Source: Dendrocalamus latiflorus
Taxonomy: Eukaryota > Streptophyta > Magnoliopsida > Poales > Poaceae
Reading direction: 5' to 3'
Length of the DNA stretch: 64,000 bases
NCBI GenBank assembly: GCA_017311315.1
Contig: CM029647.1
Span: 4,224,576 to 4,288,575 of the forward strand
The stretch's first letter is position 1. Each line of letters begins with the position of its first letter. Below are positions 44,312 to 55,861 of the stretch, piece after piece. Below the pieces are notes generated by a model that was not told where the DNA came from, made no database searches, and saw nothing but the letters and a program-made list of their open reading frames with translations. A program made the position numbers and the translations under genes.

Positions 44312-45436
44312 GTAGCCTCCTCTCCAGACCTGCGAACCACCGCCTCGTGTCTAGACCAGCGAGGCACCGACCAAAGGACTACGTTGTACATGTCCCTGTG
44401 ACGGAGATCTAGAGCAGAGAGGATAAAGGTGAGGGATAGACAGAGAGGCGACAAAAAGAAAGGAATCAATGGGAGTTGAGGCCGGGGAAGGCGTACGACG
44501 TCGCTCCACGCGGCGTGGCTCATCGCGAGATGTGGCGCGCGCGGGGTACTGCCTCTGGCCCCGCGGCCCCCTTCCTGCGGAGCCCAGGGACCACTTCCCC
44601 CGAGCCCCGACACGTCGAGACGTGTTCTCCCAGCGCCACTACACTACACCGCTCCCATCTACAGCGCTGCCGGTACTCATCTGTTCGCTTTTAATAATTG
44701 GCCTCGTAGGTTTGTCCAGCGGCAACAGGTTTGCGTGGCTTGGATGGTTTTGCCCCCTGCCTAGGTTGTACCCTCATTCCCTAGCTAAACCACTAGCGGG
44801 TACTCATCATCATTTCAGCCCATCTGAGCTCCCCCCCTTTGCATCTAACTCGTTTCAGCCTGCGTGTGTCCTTTTGTGCTAATGTTTATGGTTTTTCGTT
44901 ATTAATTTTAAATTCTGATTATTTATAAGAGATAGTATGAAAAAAATAATCATATATGATTTTGATTGATATAGCTGAATTTACCATAGTATCTGTTATA
45001 ATTAATTTGTAAACATCATCTTAAAAATACTTCATTTAAAAACTAATTACTATAATGAAAAGTGATAAAGACAAGATCAAAACCAGTCCAAATCCACCCT
45101 TTATCCCCTGCAGCTGCACGATGATGCACCGATCGGCGATCTGCAGCTTGACTGCTTGAGACCTTAAGGCTGGTGACGGTACAGGAGCGCATATGTAGTT
45201 TCAGGCAATCACTCAGGCTGTCAGGTAGGCAGGCAGCGGGTTGTCGCTTGCTCTGAGGTGAGTTTGCGGAATCTTCTTTGCCCGGACGGTTCGGGAAAAT
45301 TTCCGGCTTTGTTCACCACGCACGCACGTTCTTCCTTGCTTCAGGAAGGTAGCCAGCCAGTAACCAAGCGATAGATCACGAACCTTTAAATTCTTCTTTT
45401 TTTTTTCTTTCCTGTAGAACGTCACATGAAGACTTA
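44312..45436. other. Intergenic, nothing certain
   Basis: A GC-rich segment at 44460-44690 has overlapping frames on both strands and no domain. 44878-45075 resembles 62395-62610, a dispersed AT-rich repeat. Confidence 0.5.
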
Positions 45437-45828
45437 GGCCTATTTGGATCGTCTAGAACTAATTATTAGTTTACTAGTTGGTGGACTAAAAATTAAATAA
45501 CTAAACTTTAGGTGACTAAAAATTAGTCAAGTGCTGTTTGGATACATGAACTAAAAGGTGGTGACTTTCATAGGCAAAGACATTTATACCCCTGTATTTG
45601 TTAGTGTGTTGCATGTGGAGTAGTGGAGAAAGGGTAGCAGGGGTATTTTCGTCTTTTGCTGTTTGGTACCACCTTTTAGTCCACAATTAGTCCACATTTA
45701 TCAACTAATGAACTAATAGCTAGTTGGGAATGAACTAAAAATTAGTCCAGGCATTAGTTCACCTGTTTGGATGGACTAGACCTAAACTTTAGATGACTAA
45801 AAATTAGTCAATGGATTCAAACAGGGCC
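45437..45828. mobile_element. 392-bp Tourist-like MITE, TTA target duplication
   Basis: Flanked by TTA at 45434-45436 and 45829-45831. Ends GGCCTATTTGGATC and its mirror; long internal symmetry built from CTAAAAATTAGTC and AACTTTAGGTGACT words. The same element in the opposite orientation is at 47036-47428. Confidence 0.92.
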
Positions 45829-45831
45829 TTA

Positions 45832-46290
45832 TTTGAAACACGGGAATTTTTTAAATTCCGGCATAAATTGAACTACCAATCATCAGTCTCAGGTCCTCAA
45901 CAAGGCAAATACTCCACTCGTAGTACTGCATTACAGGATGGTTGTTGGTCACATGGAGATGCAAGGTGCGTGCACGCACCAGACAGCATTACATGGCCGG
46001 TGCCCCACCGGCGCCGTAAGCCGTTAGGTGTGCGATGCACGGCGTACTGGCTCGTCTGGATAAGCGCGACGCCGTGTTTCGCGTGCTGCGACTGGGAGCA
46101 ATGCATTGCAACGCGATGCGGTGCGGTGGAGATGGACGTGGACCACGCGCCAAGCCAGATCGAACCGATCGGGCGATCCAAGTACAGTGCTTCTGCTCCT
46201 GCGCCTGCTTTATTCGAAGTGGGGTGAGCAACCCTTAGCCCTCGGTTTCGAGCTATGCTTGCCCAGATTTGTTCGTCATTATCTGTTGGT
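45832..46290. other. Intergenic, nothing recognised
   Basis: Overlapping frames at 45811-46309 on both strands, no domain. Confidence 0.55.
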
Positions 46291-46824
46291 CAGTACTAGA
46301 CAGCGATGATAGGAGAGAAGATTGGAGAGGGCCTTTATGCAATATGCATCAAGGACTTTTTAAGAGTAGAATGGATTCATGACATTTGTGTATAAGTGGC
46401 CTAATTTTTTTTTGTAGACGTAGGGCACCTACTAAGAATATATAGTTTCACTTTGCAAACCATAGGACTTTTTACTCTCTTTTCTTTCTTTCTTTTTTTG
46501 CTTTTTGACCATGTACAAATTCAGTGTGTATAGAGCTGGGATTAGACTTTAGGAGTCCATAGACTTAGGCCTGTTCTTTTCGGTTGTAGCTTATGGCTTT
46601 TAATTGAAAATTTTTAATTTTGGCTATTTACGGTATAGATTACGGAGAGACAGATACTCACTTGCGATTTTGGCTGGTACATATGTTGGGCTTTTAACAT
46701 GTAGATCGTTTAACTTGTAGATTCCGTCTTGAAAAAAATATTCCATTTGAAAGTTAGGTACTGTAGCAAAAGCCAAAAGCCGTCGACTTTTAACTTAAAG
46801 AACATGCCCTTATTTTGCAGGTAT
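46291..46824. repeat. Tandem duplication, copy A
   Basis: Begins CAGTACTAGACAGCGATGAT and, once a 242-bp MITE plus its 3-bp duplication are removed, matches copy B (46825-47566) along its length. At 46433-46435 (CTACTAAGAAT) it keeps the unoccupied site for the MITE found in copy B. Confidence 0.92.
46568..46809. mobile_element. 242-bp MITE, GGCCTGTTCTTTTC family, TTA duplication
   Basis: Flanked by TTA at 46565-46567 and 46810-46812. Same family as 38189-38421. The unoccupied site is preserved in copy B at 47552-47554 (GACTTATTTTGC), which proves the boundaries. Confidence 0.93.
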
Positions 46825-47566
46825 CAGTACTAGACAGCGATGATACGAGAGAAGACTGGAGAGGGCCTTTATGCATTATGCATTATGCATTATACGAGAC
46901 AGCGATGATACGAGAGAAGACTGGAGATGGCCTTTATGCATTATGCAATACACATCAAGGACTTTTTAAGAGTAGAATGGATTCATGACATTTGTGTATA
47001 AGTGGCCTAATTTGTAGACGTAGGGCACCTACTAAGGCTCTGTTTGGATCCCTTGACTAATTTTTAGTCATCTAAAGTTTAGGTCTAGTCCATCCAAACA
47101 GGTGAACTAATACCTGGACTAATTTTTAGTTCATCCCCAACTAGCTATTAGTTCATTAGTTGACAAATGTGGACTAATTGTGGACTAAAAGGTGGTACCA
47201 AACAGCAAAAGACGAAAATACCCCCGCTAGCCTTTCTCCACTACTCCACATGCAACACACTAACAAATATAGGGGTATAAATGTCTTTGCCCATGAAAGT
47301 CACCACCTTTTAGTCCATGTATCCAAACAGCACTTGACTAATTTTTAGTCACCTAAAGTTTAGTTACCTAATTTTTAGTCCACCAACTAGTAAACTAATA
47401 ATTAATTCTAGGCGATCCAAACATGCCCTAAGAATATATAGTTTTACTTTGCAAACCAAAGGACTTGTTACTCTCTTTTTTTTTTTGCTTTTTGACCATG
47501 TACAAATTCAGTGTGTATAGAGCTGGGATTAGACTTTAGGAGTCCATAGACTTATTTTGCAGGTAT
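46825..47566. repeat. Tandem duplication, copy B
   Basis: Second copy of 46291-46824 with a different MITE at 47036-47428. It also has an internal extra duplication near 46832-46950 (GACAGCGATGATACGAGAGA twice, with ATGCATT triplicated between). Confidence 0.92.
47036..47428. mobile_element. 393-bp Tourist-like MITE, TAA target duplication
   Basis: Flanked by TAA at 47033-47035 and 47429-47431. Reverse-orientation sibling of 45437-45828. The unoccupied site is preserved in copy A at 46433-46435. Confidence 0.94.
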
Positions 47567-47693
47567 TGGAACTCACTGGATTGGATCTGGATATATCCAA
47601 AGTTAAGTCCGATATAGGTTTTGAATACTTGATATTAATTGGATGGATCATATGCTAACCAATGGACATCACCTCTAAATCAAGTTTTCATAA

Positions 47694-48190
47694 AAAAATT
47701 CGCTATTTAGAATTTCTAACTCACGTTCACATCATAAAAATTTTATAAAATTGATGAAAATTTACTGAAAATGATTCGATGTGTAGAGGAGCCACTTTGT
47801 GGAAATTGGTGGCCCATGCGCATAGGTGGGTCCCACGGGCTTTTATAGGAAGCTTTTTTTTGTAAAAGTTTAGTATTTAAAATTTGTAACTCACATTTAC
47901 AACATAAAATTTTCACGAAATCGACTGAAATTTATTGATGATTCAGCATGTAAAGTAGCCACTTTGTGCAAATTGGTGGACCCATGTGCACAGGTGGGCC
48001 CTACGAGCTTTTATAGGAAGCTTTTGAAAAAAGGTCAGTATTTAGAATGTCTAACTTACGTTCATACTATAAAAGTTTCATAAAACCTACATAAAATTAT
48101 TGGAGATATTTCAACATGTAGAGGGGCTACTTTGTGCGACTTATTAGGCCCAAGCACACAAATGGACCCTACGTCCTCACCTAAAATAAT
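47694..48190. repeat. Three degenerate tandem units of about 167 bp
   Basis: The anchor GTAGAGGAGCCACTTTGTG recurs, with drift, at 47783, 47950 and 48118; each unit also has a TAGAATTTCTAACTCACGTT-like segment and a CTTTTATAGGAAGCTTTT-like end. The unit length is in the range of plant satellites, but there are only three copies. Confidence 0.8.
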
Positions 48191-49119
48191 ATTTGTACAG
48201 ATCCATTTGGATTTGGATATTCATGGACCTTGTGTATTTGGAGTTGGATGGACACAAATATCATCTTATCGAATTTGGATTATATATTAATTGAATCAAT
48301 TCTGTTTGGATTTAAGTTGAACTTCTGCTATTTGGATTTGGAAATCCATCCATTAGCACCTCTGCTATAGATGGGGAAAATAATTGATAAGGGTGCACTA
48401 ACGTGGGTCTTTTCTTTTCAGTTTCTAAAAATTATTTATATATTTTTTGTTTATATATATTTTTACAGTAACTAGTTTTTAAACGGATTATTTTTAAGGT
48501 ATGATATATAAGTTAATTATAGTACACACTGAAACGACTTCATTTGTATCGGTCAAAACCACACATGAGTTATTTATATCTTCATACTCTCTCATAAGTA
48601 GTTAAAAGTTATAAATCGTAGCTATAAAGCACAAACCAAAACTAAAAATAACAGCCGTAGCACCCTACCCGAGGACCCTGCCGAGTGCAGTCTGGTCCAT
48701 CAGTCCATGCAAGCTCCTTGGTATGCATGGATGGGCTCACGTTGACATGCATAACAATTTTTTAAGGCCATCCAAATTTGGATTTTTGTTAAAGGTTTAG
48801 GGCTTAAGTTCGACACGGCAGTGCCTTTTCAGGTTTCAGCAAGCACCTGTTCAATGCTGATTCCCTGACCAGCGGGCGTCCGCAGATTTGCATCCTAAAC
48901 AGCTTAATCCCTACTACTCCAGAACCAAATGCAAAAAGTATGACAGGTTGTGGAGCATTCGCTTTGGAGATTCGCCAAGGTGCTTAGAACTCAAGGATTG
49001 ACCGGTTCCTTCCTTCCAAGCAGTCGATAAAGATCTGCTTGGTCTTTGGCCTCGTTGCGCATCACATGGCCCTGCATGCATGCTTAATTGACATGTGTAT
49101 AACACACTGAGCAAAGCAA
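48191..49119. other. Intergenic, nothing recognised
   Basis: 48400-48660 is a dispersed AT-rich repeat related to 38500-38700. 49111-49119 (GCAAAGCAA) is the target duplication of the next element. Confidence 0.55.
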
Positions 49120-51802
49120 GAATTTTTGCCATATATTATCACTTTCCAACTCGCATTTACAAAAATAATCGTATACGTATGGTATTAACAAAAATAGCAC
49201 TTCTGCCATTCGGTTATCGGACGGCAGCACTTCAGAGGTGACACATGACGCCTGTCGTCCAGCCACCGGGCGGCAGGCGCCTGACACCCGACCACCGGAC
49301 GACAGGTGGCCAGCCGTCCGACCACAAAACGACAGGTGATTAAGCCAGCTAATTAGCTGGCTTAATTACCTGTCTAAATTCGTAATTTTACATCATATTT
49401 GTTCAAATTTTTAAATATACCAAATGAGCTAAAAAATTACGAAATTTTATGTGCAACCTTCCGATACAACATTATTTAGTGTGTAATTATTTCACAATTT
49501 TATCCACTTTGAATACGATTTCGACATTTGTAAGAGCTGTTACATACAACAAACGAGCTCTAAAAATTACAAAATTTTATATGAATCCTCCCAACATAAT
49601 CGATCTAATTGTATAGTTTTTTGGGAATTTTATGTGCTAGAAATTTTCTATGTTAATTCATGATAATTTAATCGTAATTAGCGATATGCGGGAGGGATGT
49701 CCCCCCTTGGTGCTGCCCCTTACCCGCAAAAATGTCGGTCTATCCATATTGTCCCCCCTTACCTGCTCTCTCCTTCGAACATATGTTGGCTTGACTATAC
49801 CAGCCCCCTCGCTCGCTCCCTCGCCTGCACAAATGTTAGTCTGTCCATGTCGTCTCGCCTCGCCCACTCCCTTGTGCACACATATGTCACTCTTACCATG
49901 CTATCCCCTGTCACTCACAGTGCTGCGTGTCGACAACGCGTCCATAATTTCCAGTGGCAATGCACCGGGGCCTCTTTTTGCTCGGTTTCAAATACAGAGC
50001 TCTCACAATCACTCATCAGCCATCTAATGATCTAAATGCAGGTACACCATTGGCCTCCTATAAATGGCTGCCTTGGGTTGAGAGGCAGTTTGAATGTACT
50101 GCCTCCATGCTACGGTGTCATTTACCATCACGAGCTCCCACACGCCATTGTTGTAGGTGATCCACTCGATAGCAACTTTCATCGACATTGCCTCCATGGC
50201 GAACTCTCTTCGGATGCAGCTTCGTAGTTCATGAATATTCATGACACCGAGCCTCTCAGTCCGGAGCACCTTTATTGGCATGTCAATAGATCCAAGTCCA
50301 ACCCATCGAATCCAGCCCGTACAAGACCATCGTCATAGAACATTATCAAGTGTTTCATATCTACGACTATCTGAAGAAACAACAACTAAATCTACAGTAA
50401 ACGTTACAACAAAAAATGATGACAAGCTGTATGCAAGTTAGTGATTATATGCGTGTAACTACATACGAATAATTCATTAATTACCGACAATTTGATTACC
50501 CATCCAAAAAAAATTACAAGTGATTCTTTATTGTCATCCTTAGCACTTAATTACTTAGCACTAACTCATTATTTAATCTTAACTAATTTCCACTACAATA
50601 ATTAGGACTACTTAATTATACACTTACCATATAATAACAAATTATGGGTACCGTACGAAACTCAAAAATACTAAAAACTTTGTCTAAATTACTACGACCT
50701 ACTTTCTTCACAATACAAACTATATTAATTACGACTAACTAAATAACACTAATTAACTAGGATTACGGGAATAACATCAAAAGCATGTGATAAAAAATTA
50801 CCTATCTTTTGGGAGAAGTAATCAGCACTGCCACGTCCTTAATAAGCTATGCACTGTATTCTCAAAATAATTAGCTATGCACTTTTGATTTTGAGCGACG
50901 ACAGTGAGAATGAGATTTTGTGATGAGCGACTGAGCTGACCGATGACCAACTACGAGATGTTCGTATTTATGGCCGAGTAAAAAGGGAACCCGGTGGGTT
51001 CACCTCATAAATTAAGAACTTCTTGTCGATGTGTAACACTTTAGGCGAGAAAAGATGGCATGGTAATACTAATAATTGTGGAGACAAGGGAGCGGGCGAG
51101 GGTTGACAGCATGGACATAACGACATCTGTGCAGACGAGAGAGCGCGCGAGGGGGAACGACATGGATAGAGTGACAATTGTGCGAAGGATGCAGTGGAAA
51201 AGGAAAGATAGCAGCAACGGGTTGATATATGTGTGAAGGACAGAGTTTACGCACTGTAAAAGATGACTGAGCATCGCATATCGCTAATTATGATTAAATT
51301 AACATGAATCAACATGGTTAATTCGGAGCACATAAAATTTCTAAAAAATTACACAGTTACATCAACTATGTCGGGAGGCTTCACTTAAAATTTTGTAATT
51401 TTTGGAGCTCGTTTGCTATATGTAATAACTCCTACAAATATCAAAATTGTATAAATTTTTGAGCAACAGTCAGAGTGGATAAAATTGTCAAAAAATTATA
51501 CAATGAACTACGTTATGTTGGGAGGCTGCGTATAAAATTTTATAATTTTTTGAGCTTATTTGATATATTTGAAAATTCAAATAATTATAACATAAAATTA
51601 TAAATTTAAACAGTTAATTAAGCCAACTTAATTGCCTACCATTTGGCCTGCCATCTGCTGACCGGGCAGCATACCACTTACCATCTGGTGGCCGAGCGAC
51701 AGGCACCTACCATTCGATGATCAAATGGTAGAAGCGCTATTATGTACTGACAGTTATTTTTGTAAATATAAATTTAAAATACGTTGTATACGGCAAAAAT
51801 TC
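49120..51802 (-). mobile_element. Mutator-like element (MULE) with very long terminal inverted repeats
   Basis: A 2683-bp element starting GAATTTTTGCC and ending GGCAAAAATTC, flanked by a 9-bp duplication GCAAAGCAA / GTAAAGCAA (49111-49119 and 51803-51811, one mismatch), the length expected for Mutator elements. The inverted arms match imperfectly over about 0.9 kb each (about 49120-50020 and 50900-51802), including the stretches at 49340-49700 and 51260-51640 and, further in, GCTCGCTCCC repeats. Each arm carries short alternating CCACCGGACGACAGG words. Only about 0.9 kb of unique interior remains, so it is a deletion derivative. Confidence 0.87.
50024..50281 (-). pseudogene. ORF inside the MULE, possible transposase N-terminal remnant
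   Basis: 85 codons at the centre of the Mutator-like element, transcribed away from the right-hand inverted repeat. It ends ...AWRQYIQTASQPKAAIYRRP followed by VYLHLDH, which resembles, from memory, the N-terminal part of some plant MULE transposases. There is no DDE catalytic core and no zinc finger. An unrelated short protein cannot be excluded. Confidence 0.3.
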
Positions 51803-51811
51803 GTAAAGCAA

Positions 51812-53036
51812 GCAGTCCATCCGTTGTTTAGCACTAGTGTAGGGCACCAGTACTGGTTACTAGTAATATAGCAGGTCCAAGTCGCAACCGAAATCATTCA
51901 TTCACCTGCTGGGTGCAGTGGTTTGCTTCCGCTTTGATATTCTGAGGCTGCACGTGTGCACGGCATGTGGGGTTTAGCTTGCTATTTTATATCCCAGATG
52001 GGTAGATTGCAGAATCTTCCTTATCCTCCATCCTGGTCTACGTCTATATATCTATCTTATGGTCCATGCAAACTCATATAAATACTATACTGAGTAGTAC
52101 TCTCTGTCTCTTGATTCTTGAATGACACGATGGCTTACTGGAAAGCCATCTCTTTAGTTATTGCGTGAGCAAATTAACTGCCCTCTTTGAAGAGTTTAAG
52201 GTTTCCCCATGTAACTTTAACTTGTTAACTTTTATCTAAAATTATACTATAACATCTATTAGTTTTTTAAATTATTTAATTAAAAGAAATAAGAAACCGT
52301 TATATCAATCATGGACAACGTAAAAAAATAAAAAAAAAGCAAAAACTAACATAAACTAAAATTAGAGACTGGTATGTTCTAAGTGACCTTTAATTTAAAC
52401 AAACTAGAAAAAAAATAGAAACTGAAGCCATTTAGAATGATGAAAGCAGCTCTTAGATCTGGTGCTTTTTTATTTGGAGAACTTCGATCTGGTGCTAGAG
52501 TACAACAAAAAGAGATTTTCTGTTAGTGGTAGCTTGCACTTTTCACAGAACAAATCGAGTTGTTTTATCGTTGCAAGTTGCAACATTTCTCCATTGAGAA
52601 GATGGGACGAACACATGCCGATCTGCGTGCGTCTCGATCCGATTAAATTAATAAAAGTAAAGCCCGTAATTTAGGGCGTTATGGGCCACGGTGGTTCTGT
52701 ATAGTTAATCAGTTTTATGGTGTCAAATCCAAGCATGCGAAGTCCCAAGTTCGTGCCCAATGGCTGCCTCCATTAGTCCATTTGTGCACGCAATCATATG
52801 GAGCATGCATGTAGTTATGGGGAATTTTGCTGTTACTGTAGTCGCTTGTCGCAGCTCGGAGGAGCTGAGTTGATGGCTAATTCAGGTCTTCGTTGTGGAT
52901 CAAGTAACAGCGACATGCTGACGTGGCCGCATCACGCTCGGCTTGATCACGATTAGGCAAATTGCCTTAAGGGCTAAGCAGTGATCATTCTAGGGTATTA
53001 ACATATTAGAGTTCAACATTAGGCGACGAAATACTA
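51812..53036. other. Intergenic, nothing recognised
   Basis: AT-rich. 52200-52430 contains another AT-rich MITE-like stretch. No frame with a domain. Confidence 0.55.
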
Positions 53037-53291
53037 GGCTGTTTGGTTGCTAGCCACACTTTGCCAACAAAATTTGCCACACTTGCCTAAGTTGAGGTGC
53101 TCAAATTTTTTGCCACACCTTAGCAAGCCTAAGGGAATCTTGCCACACTTTTTTGAGTCATTGACACGTGGGACCTAGTTTGCTGGAAAGAAATCTTGCC
53201 ACAATTATGGCTGCAACCAAACAGCTCCCAAAGTTGATCAGACTTACCTAACTTTAGGTATGGTAAACTATGACTGGCAACCAAACATCCC
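53037..53291. mobile_element. MITE, GTTTGGTTGCTAGCCACA family
   Basis: 255 bp, near twin of 44058-44311, flanked by CTA at 53034-53036 and 53292-53294. Ends GGCTGTTTGGTTGC and GCAACCAAACATCCC. Confidence 0.8.
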
Positions 53292-53493
53292 CTAGGTCCG
53301 TCGGCTACTATGTAGGAAGCAGACAAATATAGAGTCAACTGTACTGGTAAGCTACCCAAGCTAGCTAGCTGCAACGACAAGATATACAGTGCTACGGAAA
53401 AATGCTTGCTCGACAGTCGACATGACAGTGTAGCAGTCCTGCGCACGTACAGTATTTTACTTCCTCAAGGTAGAGGTCAACTAGGCACAATAA

Positions 53494-53590
53494 GAGCCTG
53501 TTTGGAATGCGGGAATTTTTCCCGATTCCTGCGAGAATTGAACTGTTTTCTACAAAATTCCTGTGAAATTTCTCTGTTCCAAACAGTCCC
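53494..53590. mobile_element. 97-bp mini MITE, TAA duplication
   Basis: Ends GAGCCTGTTTGGAA and TTCCAAACAGTCCC, flanked by TAA at 53491-53493 and 53591-53593. Very small, GGGAATTTTTCCC-like core. Confidence 0.82.
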
Positions 53591-53593
53591 TAA

Positions 53594-54306
53594 TTCGTCG
53601 CGTTAGCGTATATTCCCTATCACTGTGTGGTGTGTGTAAGTTATCGGATTTAAATCCCATTCACCGGTCCAAATTAAACGACGTGCTCTGCTCTGAAATA
53701 GAAGATCGAGATGGTCATTGTTGTGTTGCAAGGACATTTGGGACTGGACACACCATCTCGTAAGCCGGCCACCGTCTGATCTTGACAAACCGCTCGATAA
53801 TTTCCTTTTTATCCTCGTCAGCTTCCCTATCCCTAGAGATATTTTGTATCTTCTTTCGTTGGCGACGGCTTGCTCGCCGGTCGATCCGTTCGCGTCTGAC
53901 AAGTCAATCCCACCTACTTCTACTAAAAACGAGTTCGCTCCGCTCATTTCGGCTTGAACTTTTGGGTTCTAACTTATTTTTCACTATTTATAAATTTCGT
54001 CTTTTTCTGAATTTTTAGCTTTTTTTACTTGTTCTTTTTTCCGTATTCATTTGCGTTGTCCGTGATGAGCTAACATATTTTTTTCTATTTTTAAATTTTT
54101 TAAATTTAATTACGCTAAATAAACCACTTTTAGCTACAGTATAATTTCAATCAGCTACAGTGCAATTTCAGCTATAAATGATTATTTTTCAGTCCAACCG
54201 AACGGGGCCTCAAGCACATCCCCACCAACGAGGCACCGCATGTGTGCCCATGCTCTGTGCCGGATAAGATCCATGGCGCAGAAAAGCCTATGTTTATGCA
54301 GCCTAA
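53594..54306. other. Intergenic with an AT-rich MITE copy at 53937-54212
   Basis: 53937-54212 resembles 2287-2535 (CTCATTTCGGCTTGAACTT, ATAAATTTCGTCTTTTTC, GCTAACATATTTTTTTCTA blocks). The rest holds nothing recognised. Confidence 0.55.
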
Positions 54307-54587
54307 GGGCATCTCCAATGGTCTGAGTCAGCTAGCTATATGCATGTACACATCAACATATATCCTATGTGGAGGAAAGAGAGTATGCAAAAAAATCGAG
54401 CCAGCTCTTCCTTAAGCACTAGTCTATAACGCCAAACGAGACAGCCTCTATAAATTCTGTGTGTGCATGTAAGCATCAAATAGCTATCCTTATAGATAGT
54501 TCTTTAGAATGCTAGCTTTAGTGTGTACTATATAAATGATGTGGAAGTCTTATAGTTAGTTGCTAGCTGTAACCATTGGAGATGCCC
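54307..54587. mobile_element. Tourist-like MITE, GGGCATCTCCAATGGT ends
   Basis: 281 bp, perfect 16-bp inverted ends GGGCATCTCCAATGGT and its mirror, flanked by TAA at 54304-54306 and 54588-54590. Same design as 22095-22324. Confidence 0.9.
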
Positions 54588-54794
54588 TAATGCCCCAATT
54601 AATCAGCGTCATGGGCTAGCAGTAATACGCAATAAAGCATCATTATGGCCGCATTATGGATTGTAATCCAAGCAAAGCGGCCGGAGTTTCAACCTCACGG
54701 GATCGACCCAAGATCCATCTTTAGACAAAAAGGAAAAGGTTGCTGCGCCAAAATTAAATCTAGTTAACCGGCAAGCTAGCTAGCTGCAGATCGA

Positions 54795-54933
54795 TGGAAT
54801 GTTGCCACCTTTTCTCCCAAGCTTTAAATCAATCCTGGTTCAGCCGCCACGTCTCTGTATACAAGGTTAAAATAGGGGTATCAAAACAGAACGGTCAGTG
54901 GTCAGCTGAGTCTGGTCAATTTAGGACAGTTTG
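54795..54933 (+). repeat. 139-bp direct repeat, left copy
   Basis: Matches 59001-59139 without gaps with 7 differences (about 95 percent by hand count). Starts TGGAATGTTGCCACC and ends GGACAGTTTG. The two copies bracket a 4.07-kb block of retroelement sequence. Confidence 0.95.
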
Positions 54934-54974
54934 TAGGAAGTCCCACGAAGCTGAGCGCAACCAATCGAAGAAAA

Positions 54975-55858
54975 AAAACGTAGTTAGAATTTGACTATGT
55001 GGTCGACGATTAGAGAGTGGTCGAAAATCAACGAGATCAAAAATCAACGTGGTCGCAGATCAATGACTGGTCGAAAACCCTAAGTTGTTCAAAATCAAAC
55101 CAACATGATCGAAAGCCAACAAGTGGTCTAACACCGATGTGGTCGATGACCTGAGATCGCAAACCCAAGTGCTCGTACGAAGTCGAACTTTGATCGCTGT
55201 GGTCGACGACTAGTGGGTGGTCAAATATCAAAGTGGTCGAAAACCTGAGTGGTTGGAACATGTCGAAATACGACCAGAAAGGTCGATGACTAGTGAGTGG
55301 TTGAAAGCCTTCACATGGTTGAAAATCAAAGAACAGAGAGTAACCGTCGTGGTTGAATCAGATCGAAATATGACCTGTGAGATCGATGACCAGTGAGCGG
55401 CTGAAAACCCAACGCGGTCAAAAAGAGACAATGTGGTCGAAAGCCTTAACATGGTCGAAAACTTGAACATGGCCGAAAAAAAGAAAAAAACCAGGGAACA
55501 AAGGACCACGTGTAGATGCACCACTAACTTACCACACGCCGCCAAGTCTCTTCCATCCTGGTTCCACCGAACTATGGCTAACTTGTCCCGACCAAGCCAC
55601 ATGGCGTCATCCCGCTGTTCGAACTCACCTTGAGCATTTCTCGCCTTTTTTGTTCCATGCTTGAGATCACCGTCTCACCCCGACATACTCGATCGTTCTG
55701 GACATCAACTCCTCCATGACCCTAGCCCTGATCCTCGCCGTTGACCATAGTTGACTCTAAGTGATCCTGCACATCCAAATATTATGAAATCATTTTCAGG
55801 CATAAGTTCTTCACAATTTGACCTATATTATATAAGACATGCATCATGTAACCTTAAT
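54975..55858 (-). mobile_element. LTR-like dispersed repeat, copy 3 (partial)
   Basis: 54975-55450 is a GTGGTCGAAAA-type array as at 11265-11730. 55500-55858 matches 12700-13060 and 21010-21340 (CGCCAAGTCTCTTCCATCC, GGTTCCACCGAAC and ATCCTCGCCGTTGACCATAG segments). It lacks the central TATA-containing part and joins directly to copia coding sequence at about 55860. Confidence 0.65.
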
Positions 55859-55861
55859 CCA

